The notes under the pieces were generated by a model that made no database searches, was not told the origin of the DNA, and saw nothing but the letters and a program-made list of their open reading frames with translations. The translations under genes were made by a program, and so were the position numbers. From Lysobacterales bacterium (lineage in GTDB: Bacteria; Pseudomonadota; Gammaproteobacteria; Xanthomonadales; Marinicellaceae), in NCBI GenBank assembly GCA_027083915.1, contig JALWML010000209.1:1-5459 (forward strand): a DNA stretch of 5,459 nucleotides, in the 5' to 3' direction. Below are positions 1 to 5,372 of this stretch, one piece after another (positions within the stretch are counted from its first letter, which is position 1; every line of letters starts with the position of its first letter).

Positions 1-24
1 GCTTCACAGACTGTGAAAGTATTC
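1..24 (+). repeat. IS left terminal inverted repeat
   Basis: This is the outer end of the IS on the side of the transposase 3' end. The 18-bp core ACAGACTGTGAAAGTATT at 6-23 is identical to the core of the right IS end and to both ends of the MITE at 4574-4734. It is the likely transposase binding and cleavage site. Confidence 0.9.
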
Positions 25-177
25 ACTTTTAAACCCTGTAGAATCAACCATTTTTCTATTTTATAATTTGTTTTCTATCACTTATAATTTTGTTCTATAT
101 GGCAATATTTGGTCTCAATTAGGCTTTTTAACTGCTTTATTGGCATCATTTCATACTTTAATACCTGCACCATTTAG

Positions 178-1653
178 CTAATAAGCATATTGCTCCCTTT
201 TTGTACAATGTTTAATGAATGCCGTTATGCCAATTATGTTTAAAACTCTTGTAAAGTTATAACTCATAACCATTAAACTAAATTCACCTTGGCATTTCTC
301 TAATCCTCGCATGAGAAAATGGTGCACTCCTGCTCTGCATTTTATCGTTCCAAATGGATGTTCTACCATCGAGCCTCGTTTTTTCATAACTTGCGGGTTG
401 TCATTTAATCGTTGTTGATTGCGTTCCAACACTTCTTCATGTTCCCAACGATAGAGTGAACGTGTTTTAGATTTCTTACCTAAACATTTATCTCTAATCA
501 GGCAATTGTTACAGTCGGTTCTTGAGCTTTTATATTGATGCATATTTTTACCATTATCTATTATCACCTTTCCTTTTTTTAGTAATGGTTTTTGCTCCGG
601 GCAATAATAACAACCCTCACTTTGGTCATAGGTGAAATTACCTTTAACAATCTTGTTTGTTCTATTTGCTCTTCTTTGTTTGGGAACGTAGGTAGTAATA
701 TTGTTATCTTCGCACTCTTTAAGCTCCTTACTATCATAGTATCCTGAATCGGCGACCCCTGTTAGTTTTTCAATTTCTAAAACTTGTTTTGTTTCATTGA
801 GCCTTTCAAATAGTTGAGCACAATCATTACTATCTTGAGTTAATTTTTCTTCAATTATTAGGTTATGCTTATCATCAACGACCGATTGAGCATTATAGCC
901 TGCAACAGTTTTACCTCTTTTCCTCAATAACCTAGCATCAGGATCTATGGTCGAAATTTGTGTATCTTCGCTATTTCTTAATTCTTCTTGTAGTGCTAAC
1001 TTTTCTTCTTGCTTCTTTTTAAGTTTTTCAAGTTTATCAATTAAGTCTTTATCGTCAGAACCTGATGTATAATTTGATTCATCTTCTTGTTTGTCCTGAT
1101 TATTGATTCTGTCTTGGTATTCTTGTATTTTGTTTTCTATACCAGTAAGTTGTTTCTTTAGGTTGTTTTCAGTATAAATGCTACTTTTATTGGCGCTAGC
1201 TTTTAAAAATGTTCCATCAACAGCAACCAGTTCTTTGCCAAACAAATCTAATTCTTTACACAGCAATACAAAATCTTTATTGGCTTTTCTTAATGCTTTG
1301 GCATTGTCGCTTCTAAAGTTTGCTATTGTTTTGTAACTGGGTTTTGAATCTGACATCAACCAAATAACTTCCAAATTGATTAAGCATGCTCGTTCTAGTC
1401 TTCGAGAGCTGTGAATTCGATTAAGATAGCCATAAAGGTAGAGTTTCAATAATGTCTTAGGGTCATATGCAGGTTGACCTGAGGTGATTATTTGTTTACT
1501 TGTTTTAAACTCAAGTATTTCTAAATCCAAACCATCAACATAAGCATCAATTGCACGTACTGTATTGTTCTGACCAACATATTCTTCAATACTTGGTGGG
1601 AACAATAGGCTTTGTTCTCGGTTTTTTGTTGCTTTATAGCGTCTCTTTCTCAT
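178..1653 (-). CDS. IS1182 family DDE transposase
   Basis: This gene encodes a 491-residue transposase that would cut and rejoin DNA at the repeats bounding 1-1736. The N-terminal part (about 60-135, beginning DPKTLLKLYLYGY) is the conserved DUF772/InsH-type N-terminal region. The likely catalytic triad is D146 (VAVDGTFLKA), D302 (GVADSGYYD) and E431 (MVEHPFGTIK), the RNase H-like DDE arrangement typical of IS1182/IS5 relatives. Between the first two acidic residues there is a long charged, glutamine- and lysine-rich stretch (about 162-225) that looks like a coiled coil. A cysteine cluster (C348, C351, C381, C384, C390) sits before the glutamate and probably binds zinc, as is common in this family. 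The ATG at 1651-1653 is preceded by only a weak Shine-Dalgarno sequence, which suits low expression. No frameshift or internal stop is seen, so the element is probably active or only recently inactive. Confidence 0.95.
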   Translation of the reverse strand: MRKRRYKATKNREQSLLFPPSIEEYVGQNNTVRAIDAYVDGLDLEILEFKTSKQIITSGQPAYDPKTLLKLYLYGYLNRIHSSRRLERACLINLEVIWLMSDSKPSYKTIANFRSDNAKALRKANKDFVLLCKELDLFGKELVAVDGTFLKASANKSSIYTENNLKKQLTGIENKIQEYQDRINNQDKQEDESNYTSGSDDKDLIDKLEKLKKKQEEKLALQEELRNSEDTQISTIDPDARLLRKRGKTVAGYNAQSVVDDKHNLIIEEKLTQDSNDCAQLFERLNETKQVLEIEKLTGVADSGYYDSKELKECEDNNITTYVPKQRRANRTNKIVKGNFTYDQSEGCYYCPEQKPLLKKGKVIIDNGKNMHQYKSSRTDCNNCLIRDKCLGKKSKTRSLYRWEHEEVLERNQQRLNDNPQVMKKRGSMVEHPFGTIKCRAGVHHFLMRGLEKCQGEFSLMVMSYNFTRVLNIIGITAFIKHCTKREQYAY

Positions 1654-1680
1654 AATCTTGGTTGTTCTTTTGCTTCTTAT

Positions 1681-1709
1681 ATTATAACTTAATTTATGCC
1701 TAAATTGGA
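1681..1709 (-). promoter_or_regulatory. Candidate transposase promoter
   Basis: On the minus strand a perfect TATAAT -10 box lies at 1681-1686, about 28 bases upstream of the transposase ATG. The -35 position at 17-bp spacing (1704-1709, TCCAAT) is a poor match, consistent with a weak IS promoter. It lies just inside the right inverted repeat. Confidence 0.45.
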
Positions 1710-1712
1710 GAG

Positions 1713-1736
1713 GAATACTTTCACAGTCTGTAAAGC
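1713..1736 (-). repeat. IS right terminal inverted repeat
   Basis: This is the reverse complement of 1-24 with a single mismatch; the 18-bp core occupies 1714-1731. It lies upstream of the transposase start codon, with about 60 bases for the promoter between them. Confidence 0.9.
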
Positions 1737-1776
1737 CAACTACTCGTATAAGTATTATTATTACTCATTGTTGTAG

Positions 1777-1792
1777 GGTGGGCTTGCCCACC
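1777..1792 (+). terminator. GC-rich hairpin with T-tract, intrinsic terminator-like
   Basis: GGTGGGC and GCCCACC form a perfect stem (effectively GGTGGG with a CTTG tetraloop). On the plus strand it is followed by GTTTTTAT, so it would end rightward transcription. On the minus strand, the direction of all neighbouring genes, it lies 9 bases past the stop codon at 1802 but has no U-tract after it. It could still stabilise or end that transcript by another route. The hairpin stands out from its AT-rich surroundings. From memory, GTAGGGTGGGC/GCCCACC-type palindromes recur in many bacterial genomes, so it may be a copy of a dispersed repeat. Confidence 0.5.
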
Positions 1793-1801
1793 GTTTTTAT
1801 A

Positions 1802-2404
1802 TTATTGAGCTTCCAGTTCTTCTATTTTGTTTTTTAATATAGCCAATGTAAGAACATCTTTTAGAACAATTTCATTATTTTCATCAAGCTCTTGAAGGTA
1901 GGTTATAGCCCCACTAATAGTTAAAAGGCCAAGTGAACCTTTTAATGTATATGGAGAGCTATAGTCACTTCGTTTGTAGTAATTGTTCTTTTTATTCAGA
2001 CTTACAAACATAACTGCTGTATCACCAATATTGTAATGGTAACCAAAACTATAATCGATACAATTATCATTGTCACATCCACCTAACATTTTTACTTCTA
2101 TTTGGTCGTCTAAATACTCGCCTTTTAAAATGTCTTTTATTTTAAAAACAAAAGTAGTAAATATTTGAGGTTCTCCTTCCCATGTTCTAACAACTTTGCC
2201 ATTTTCGTATTGACTATATTGACTTTTAATATCAGGTTCTACCTGTGAATAAATATCAATAACCACTCCTTCAAATATAATTTCAGCTATTTCTATCCGA
2301 ACAGGTAGTGGTTTCCAAAGCATTGTTGAAGAATGAGTGTTCATAAAGAAAAACAATGCGATAACCAACAACACTTTATATTTTATTTTATTCATTATTT
2401 GCAT
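1802..2404 (-). CDS. Putative exported protein, downstream member of a tandem paralogous pair
   Basis: The product is 200 residues and I do not recognise it with certainty. The N-terminus has a basic region (KIKYK) followed by a hydrophobic core (VLLVIALFFFM, about 10-21), so it is probably a signal peptide and the protein acts outside the cytoplasm. The mature part has strand-like segments: EIIFEGVVIDIY (41-52), FTTFVFKIKDILKG (82-95), LGGCDND (107-113) and DTAVMFVSL (128-136). A cysteine pair (C110, C115) could form a disulfide. The pattern of a variable strand followed by F-x-V-xx-ILKG, a GG turn and a hydrophobic strand recalls bacterial proteins with an NTR/TIMP-like OB fold; this is a weak pattern impression. 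It matches the upstream gene segment by segment. I chose the ATG at 2402-2404 because GAGAG lies about 9 bases upstream; ATG at 2393-2395 is an alternative. The start lies inside the upstream gene, suggesting translational coupling. Confidence 0.8.
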   Translation of the reverse strand: MQIMNKIKYKVLLVIALFFFMNTHSSTMLWKPLPVRIEIAEIIFEGVVIDIYSQVEPDIKSQYSQYENGKVVRTWEGEPQIFTTFVFKIKDILKGEYLDDQIEVKMLGGCDNDNCIDYSFGYHYNIGDTAVMFVSLNKKNNYYKRSDYSSPYTLKGSLGLLTISGAITYLQELDENNEIVLKDVLTLAILKNKIEELEAQ

Positions 2405-2969
2405 CAATTTTATCTCTCAAAATATCAAGTGTTACAGTGTCTTGTTTATGATTTGTTTTACTTATTGGTGCAAATATTGGAGCCCAATCAGTATCTGTTA
2501 TAACTTCAATTTTGCCATGGATTAAAAAAGCTGTTTTATCATCTTGTGTTGAGTAGTAAAAATCATTTAATTCATCATGATTTAGAAATAATAAAGCTCT
2601 CTTAATAACATCATCTTTTTCGTAATAATAAACACCTTTATTGTATTTTGCACCTATTTTTAAATCATTATCATAGCCGCCACGTAGTTTAACGGCAATC
2701 GTATTACCTGGCAAACTCCCTTTTAATACTTCTTCAATACTAAAAACATGAGTTGTAAAAACCATATCTTTATTTTTTCCTTTGCTTATAACGATTGATT
2801 CCAATCTCTCATACCTATCTATTAATTTCCCTATAAAAATAACATCTGAATTCTTGATATATTCATCAAAAGTGATATTGTTCTCTGCATGAGTATAATT
2901 GACAGTGCAGATTAAACAAATGTAAGTGATAAGCTTTTTTATTGCTATATGAAAGTTTCTGTTTTTAAT
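2388..2969 (-). CDS. Putative exported protein, upstream paralog, probable ATT start codon
   Basis: The product is 193 residues if translation begins at ATT (2967-2969). No ATG, GTG or TTG occurs in this frame between the upstream in-frame stop and TTG at 2802-2804, which would give only 138 residues without a signal peptide or the first core strand. Three observations favour ATT: AGAGGA at 2977-2982 with 7-base spacing, a signal peptide in the added part (KNRNFHIAIKK, then LITYICLICTV, then THA before ENN), and restored alignment with the downstream paralog (SDVIFIGKLID against AEIIFEGVVID). Shared segments continue with VFTTHVFSIEEVLKG (70-84), RGGYDND (96-102), ALLFLNHDE and DTVTLDILRDKID (177-189). 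Function is unknown, with the same tentative OB-fold impression as its partner. The stop codon at 2388-2390 overlaps the next gene by 17 bases. ATT could also be a mutated ATG, making this a start-loss pseudogene, or a sequencing error. Confidence 0.7.
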   Translation of the reverse strand: MKNRNFHIAIKKLITYICLICTVNYTHAENNITFDEYIKNSDVIFIGKLIDRYERLESIVISKGKNKDMVFTTHVFSIEEVLKGSLPGNTIAVKLRGGYDNDLKIGAKYNKGVYYYEKDDVIKRALLFLNHDELNDFYYSTQDDKTAFLIHGKIEVITDTDWAPIFAPISKTNHKQDTVTLDILRDKIDANNE

Positions 2970-2976
2970 TTTTCTA

Positions 2977-2982
2977 TCCTCT
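2977..2982 (-). promoter_or_regulatory. Strong ribosome binding site placing the start at ATT 2969
   Basis: AGAGGA on the minus strand lies 7 bases from ATT at 2967-2969, an optimal distance. It is the clearest Shine-Dalgarno sequence on the minus strand of this window. The canonical TTG at 2804 has no comparable site before it. An AT-rich TATATATATTTT run lies just upstream (about 2986-2997) but is too close to the Shine-Dalgarno sequence to be called confidently as the -10 box. Confidence 0.6.
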
Positions 2983-3015
2983 TTTAAAATATATATACAG
3001 TGAAGTCCCTTGTGA

Positions 3016-3045
3016 GTAACTTGCCTGATTTAACTAATAAGTTAC
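3016..3045 (-). other. Inverted repeat downstream of iadA
   Basis: GTAACTT (3016-3022) and AAGTTAC (3039-3045) are a 7-bp perfect inverted repeat with a 16-base loop. It lies in the 139-base gap between iadA and the exported-protein pair. No U-tract follows on either strand, so it is not a classical terminator. A role in mRNA 3'-end stability or as an operator is possible but unsupported. Confidence 0.3.
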
Positions 3046-3059
3046 AAGTTGAACAAGCC

Positions 3060-3085
3060 CCCAAAAGGTAAACCACTACTTTGGG
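3060..3085 (-). terminator. Possible iadA 3' hairpin
   Basis: CCCAAA (3060-3065) pairs with TTTGGG (3080-3085), and the stem is extended inward by GTA (3068-3070) with TAC (3077-3079) after a 2-base bulge, giving 9 pairs with a 6-base loop. It lies 23 bases past the iadA stop codon. On the minus strand no U-tract follows, so intrinsic termination would be inefficient, and read-through into the exported-protein genes is possible. Confidence 0.3.
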
Positions 3086-3108
3086 ATTTACTATTATTTT
3101 TGGATTTT

Positions 3109-4272
3109 CTATTGTTCAAAACCACCTTTCTTGATGGTTTTATAATTCTTTTGATGCCATTTTCCTAATGCCATCACGGACTCTATTTTATTTTCATTAT
3201 CCAATATTATAAGATCAGCATCTTTACCAATTTCTAGTTTTCCTTTATTGTTTAGGCGTAATAATTTAGCTACATTACTTGTGAATACGGGCATCACTTC
3301 ATTTACTTTATAGCCATCATCTAATAATTCTCTCAGTGTATCGCTCAATAATGTGCAACGACCATAATCTAAATGCAATAACTCTCCCTGTTCATCAAAA
3401 TGCGGTAGGCAGCCACCACCGTCGGATGAAATGGTAAATTTTTCTCTATCGAATCCTCCTTTCATGTAACGCTTGAATGATTCGGCTGCGGAATATTCTT
3501 CGGTACTTTCGGTAGGAGGAAAAGCAGTCACGTCAATGTTGATTCCTCGTTTTGTTAACTCACAAGCTTGCTCAAATAAAGGAATGTTTCGATTGCAATG
3601 GGTTGGATTTAATACACGTGCAGGTATTTCAGTTTTATCCAGTAAATTTTCAATCAAATCCAATTTGCGTGAACCATCACCTAAATGAAAATGAACAATA
3701 CCAGCCTTACCAGTCATGATACCAGCCACATGGACATCACCAGCAATCCTAGCTATTTCATCAAAAGTGGGTTGCGATGAACGATGATCTGAGATTGCCA
3801 GTTCTCCAACACCAATTATTGGTTCGATGTGTACTATATCTTTTCGCACATTTCCAGTTAATGTGGATAATGGTATGTGATAACCGCCAGTATAACACCA
3901 TGCACTTAATCCATCTTCTCGAAGCGCATAAACTTGTGCTATAACTGATGAGGTATTGCGTGTGGTATCATCCGTACCTAATAAACCAATAACTGTTGTT
4001 ACGCCAGCTTTAGTGTACTGTGATAAATGCAGAGCAGGGACTTTGGTTTTAAATCCAGCCTCGCCACCGCCACCTGTAATGTGTGCATGAGCATCAATAA
4101 TGCCAGGAACAACTCTTTTGCCAGCAAAGTCTTCATCACTTGTTAATAAATTTGTATCAATTTCAATTGGATTTTTGCTAATGGCAATAATTTTACCAGC
4201 AGCAATCAATAAATTTTTTATACCTTGATTTTCTGGCGAATAGAGATTGACATTATTTAATCGGTGAAGCAT
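3109..4272 (-). CDS. iadA: Isoaspartyl dipeptidase (beta-aspartyl-peptidase), amidohydrolase superfamily
   Basis: IadA is a cytoplasmic metallo-dipeptidase that hydrolyses beta-aspartyl (isoaspartyl) dipeptides, which arise from damaged proteins and from cyanophycin-like material. The product is 387 residues from ATG 4270-4272, against 390 for E. coli IadA, and aligns along its whole length. Numbered from this ATG, the metal ligands are H62 and H64 (DAHAH), H196 (FHLGD), H225 (PTHCNRN) and D284 (SSDGGG). Substrate or catalytic residues known from E. coli are matched by E71 (GGGGEAG), Y131 (GGYHIP), R164 (SDHRSS) and R228. The bridging carboxylated lysine (K162 in E. coli) is replaced by E157 (IGVGELAISDHRS), and the substrate-contacting S289 by C288. 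The frame stays open upstream to a TTG at 4309-4311, adding 13 residues with no homology to E. coli IadA, so ATG 4272 is preferred although neither start has a clear Shine-Dalgarno sequence. It stands alone, without the permease genes found beside it in E. coli. Confidence 0.93.
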   Translation of the reverse strand: MLHRLNNVNLYSPENQGIKNLLIAAGKIIAISKNPIEIDTNLLTSDEDFAGKRVVPGIIDAHAHITGGGGEAGFKTKVPALHLSQYTKAGVTTVIGLLGTDDTTRNTSSVIAQVYALREDGLSAWCYTGGYHIPLSTLTGNVRKDIVHIEPIIGVGELAISDHRSSQPTFDEIARIAGDVHVAGIMTGKAGIVHFHLGDGSRKLDLIENLLDKTEIPARVLNPTHCNRNIPLFEQACELTKRGINIDVTAFPPTESTEEYSAAESFKRYMKGGFDREKFTISSDGGGCLPHFDEQGELLHLDYGRCTLLSDTLRELLDDGYKVNEVMPVFTSNVAKLLRLNNKGKLEIGKDADLIILDNENKIESVMALGKWHQKNYKTIKKGGFEQ

Positions 4273-4331
4273 TTCTGAACTATTATTTTGTAAAATGTAA
4301 TGGTACAACAAGGCGAAATTGAACTCTAGGT

Positions 4332-4360
4332 ATTTTAGTCAAATCCTAATGATGAATTAA
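4332..4360 (-). promoter_or_regulatory. Candidate iadA promoter
   Basis: On the minus strand TTAATT (4355-4360) and TAAAAT (4332-4337) are separated by 17 bp. The -10 box matches the sigma70 consensus at 5 of 6 positions, the -35 box at 3 of 6. The -10 box ends about 60 bases before the preferred ATG. A promoter here would place the alternative TTG start at 4311 only about 15 bases into the transcript. Confidence 0.35.
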
Positions 4361-4366
4361 GTTTAT

Positions 4367-4381
4367 ACCCGAATATTTCAT
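4367..4381 (+). repeat. Left half of a split palindrome
   Basis: ACCCGAATATTTCAT is the exact reverse complement of 4750-4764, a 15-bp perfect inverted repeat 368 bases apart. The right copy continues leftward as CATTCTAGAATG, itself a perfect palindrome, so the two halves look like one 36-bp palindrome separated by 359 bases. Confidence 0.6.
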
Positions 4382-4479
4382 ACAATCGGTATAAAATAAG
4401 GTATATTTCTTTATTTGTCATAGTGTTAGCCTCAAATTGTTACAGTTACAGTTTGTACCTGAATGGTTTTATGAAAAAA

Positions 4480-4539
4480 ATGGCTTCATAGCTTGCATAA
4501 AATCGCTCGAAACCTAAGAATGACTAGGTATGAAGCGAT
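4480..4539. repeat. Imperfect inverted repeat in the iadA-tetR gap
   Basis: ATGGCTTCATA (4480-4490) and TATGAAGCGAT (4529-4539) are complementary at 10 of 11 positions around a 38-base loop. The loop contains ATAAAATCGCT and AATGACTAG, and near-copies of both recur inside the neighbouring MITE (AATGACTAG at 4594-4602, ATAAAATCCGCT at 4613-4624). This suggests an older, related repeat. No T-tract follows either arm. No gene is seen in 4382-4570. Confidence 0.4.
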
Positions 4540-4573
4540 ATTTATACAATCTATTTTGCCATTTCTTCCCTAA

Positions 4574-4591
4574 ACAGACTGTGAAAGTATT
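4574..4591 (+). repeat. MITE left terminal inverted repeat
   Basis: ACAGACTGTGAAAGTATT, identical to IS left-end core 6-23. The bases outside it (TAA) differ from those of the IS (TTC), so the conserved end starts at the A. Confidence 0.9.
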
Positions 4592-4716
4592 CTAATGACT
4601 AGTAAAAATGGTATAAAATCCGCTGCTTTTTGTTAAAAAACTTGGAATTAGCTAGCTAGTCACTGCGTTTTCCGCCTCAATCAGCACATTTTCAACTCAT
4701 TTTTCTTTCGCCCTAT

Positions 4717-4734
4717 AATACTTTCACAGTCTGT
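4717..4734 (-). repeat. MITE right terminal inverted repeat
   Basis: Exact reverse complement of 4574-4591. The outward bases AAA match those outside the IS right-end core, so the right end may extend to 4737. Confidence 0.9.
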
Positions 4735-4744
4735 AAACTCCATT

Positions 4745-5302
4745 CTAGAATGAAATATTCGGGTTAACGAGATATTCAGAAAAAATCAACTCAAGTTCTT
4801 TACGAGATAATTTTCTGTAGAAAAAATCTATTCCAACAACTAATGAATAGAGGATTAATGCATGCCTTTTTATTTCATTTTCATCCGAATATATTCCAGA
4901 TAACAATTTTATCAAATATGTGTAACGTTGCTTGTAAACCTTGTGTACAAAACGTTTAACTGTATCATTTTTTTGTGCCCACGCATTAATCTCAACTTCT
5001 AAGCGATTGCCTTTTAGTGTTGAATCTATGCATTGTTCGCATAAAAGTGATAATTTGTGCTTATTGTCTGCACCTACTTCAGCTAATTTGATGAATTGTT
5101 GGGTAAAACGGTGTTTCCAATAGCCTAAAATTTGCTCTTCATAATCCTCTTTAGATTTAAACCAATGGTAAAAACAGCCTTTTGTTACATTTAACTTTAA
5201 ACAAAGTTCGTTGATTTTTAGTGAACCTAAGCCTTCTTCACCTAATGTTCTTAAACCTAAGGTTAACCATGCTTGCCTGTTATTATTTGTATTTACTTGC
5301 AC
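4745..5302 (-). CDS. TetR/AcrR family transcriptional repressor
   Basis: The product is a 185-residue DNA-binding regulator of normal family length. The TetR_N domain spans about residues 8-54, with the helix-turn-helix at about 28-49 (SLKINELCLKLNVTKGCFYH, then WF and K51), whose KG-x-FY-x-WF-x-S/NK pattern is a family signature. The C-terminal helical part (about 60-180) is the variable ligand-binding and dimer domain and does not identify a ligand. The start is GTG at 5300-5302: an in-frame stop lies 8 codons upstream, no ATG lies between, and the protein has no internal methionine. AGAG about 7 bases upstream is a weak Shine-Dalgarno sequence. The stop codon (4745-4747) lies in the centre of CATTCTAGAATG, so the last residues (NPNISF) are encoded by half of a repeated palindrome. 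A matching operator at 5413-5432 suggests autoregulation and control of a divergent gene beyond the window. There is no sign that it controls iadA. Confidence 0.92.
   Translation of the reverse strand: MQVNTNNNRQAWLTLGLRTLGEEGLGSLKINELCLKLNVTKGCFYHWFKSKEDYEEQILGYWKHRFTQQFIKLAEVGADNKHKLSLLCEQCIDSTLKGNRLEVEINAWAQKNDTVKRFVHKVYKQRYTYLIKLLSGIYSDENEIKRHALILYSLVVGIDFFYRKLSRKELELIFSEYLVNPNISF
4750..4764 (-). repeat. Right half of a split palindrome, within the tetR 3' end
   Basis: Read on the minus strand this is ACCCGAATATTTCAT, identical to plus-strand 4367-4381. It overlaps the last codons of tetR and continues into the 12-bp palindrome CATTCTAGAATG (4741-4752), which holds the stop codon. Confidence 0.6.
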
Positions 5303-5372
5303 TCTTGTTCTCTGTATTTACTTAAATTTGTTACTTTATTTTTTCAGTTATCTACATGTATGAGGAATTAAT

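Larger units (their letters stand above)
1..1736 (-). mobile_element. Complete IS1182-like insertion sequence
   Basis: The element is bounded by terminal inverted repeats at 1-24 and 1713-1736 that match at 23 of 24 positions (the mismatch is base 5). Between them lies one intact transposase gene filling most of the length. The 1.7 kb size fits the known range of the IS1182 family. Bases 25-177, between the left repeat and the transposase stop codon, are AT-rich and show no gene. The flanking bases GCTT (1-4) and AAGC (1733-1736) are complementary. Because the MITE at 4574-4734 lacks them, they may belong to a palindromic target and not to the element, in which case the true ends are near 5 and 1732. 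The left flank lies outside the window, so no target-site duplication can be tested. Confidence 0.9.
4574..4734. mobile_element. MITE sharing its ends with the IS at 1-1736
   Basis: The 161-base element is bounded by perfect 18-bp inverted repeats (4574-4591 and 4717-4734), identical to the IS end cores at 6-23 and 1714-1731. It has no coding capacity. Inside are subterminal inverted repeats TGACTAG (4596-4602) and CTAGTCA (4656-4662) and a GCTAGCTAG run. Outside the ends, the internal sequence is not recognisably derived from the IS ends. It is best explained as a non-autonomous element moved in trans by an IS1182-type transposase. It lies 10 bases past the tetR stop codon, and its ends could fold in the tetR mRNA as a long 3' hairpin. 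No clear target-site duplication is seen. Confidence 0.85.

Noticed and set aside
2337..2525. Plus-strand open frame of 62 codons
   Set aside because: It lies antisense across the ends of two paralogous minus-strand genes, has biased hydrophobic composition typical of antisense AT-rich frames, and no supporting features.
2388..2804. Reading the upstream exported-protein gene as a 138-residue protein starting at TTG 2804
   Set aside because: This would cut off the signal peptide and the first conserved strand, and there is no ribosome binding site before the TTG. The frame stays open to a well-placed ATT at 2969.
3473..3688. Plus-strand open frame of 71 codons
   Set aside because: It is wholly antisense to the conserved metal-binding core of iadA and shows no recognisable domain.
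4273..4311. N-terminal extension of iadA starting at TTG 4311
   Set aside because: The extra 13 residues have no counterpart in E. coli IadA, no clear Shine-Dalgarno sequence precedes the TTG, and ATG 4272 gives the family length.
4364..4393. Palindrome TATACC / GGTATA as a possible operator upstream of iadA
   Set aside because: The arms are only 6 bp with a long spacer, it overlaps the better-supported split palindrome, and its half-sites differ from those of the TetR operator.
4570..4740. Target-site duplication flanking the MITE
   Set aside because: The bases outside the two ends (CCCTAA and AAACTC) share no convincing direct repeat; only a single A-rich overlap could be claimed.
4941..5123. 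Plus-strand open frame of 60 codons
   Set aside because: It is wholly antisense to tetR and has no ribosome binding site or recognisable content.
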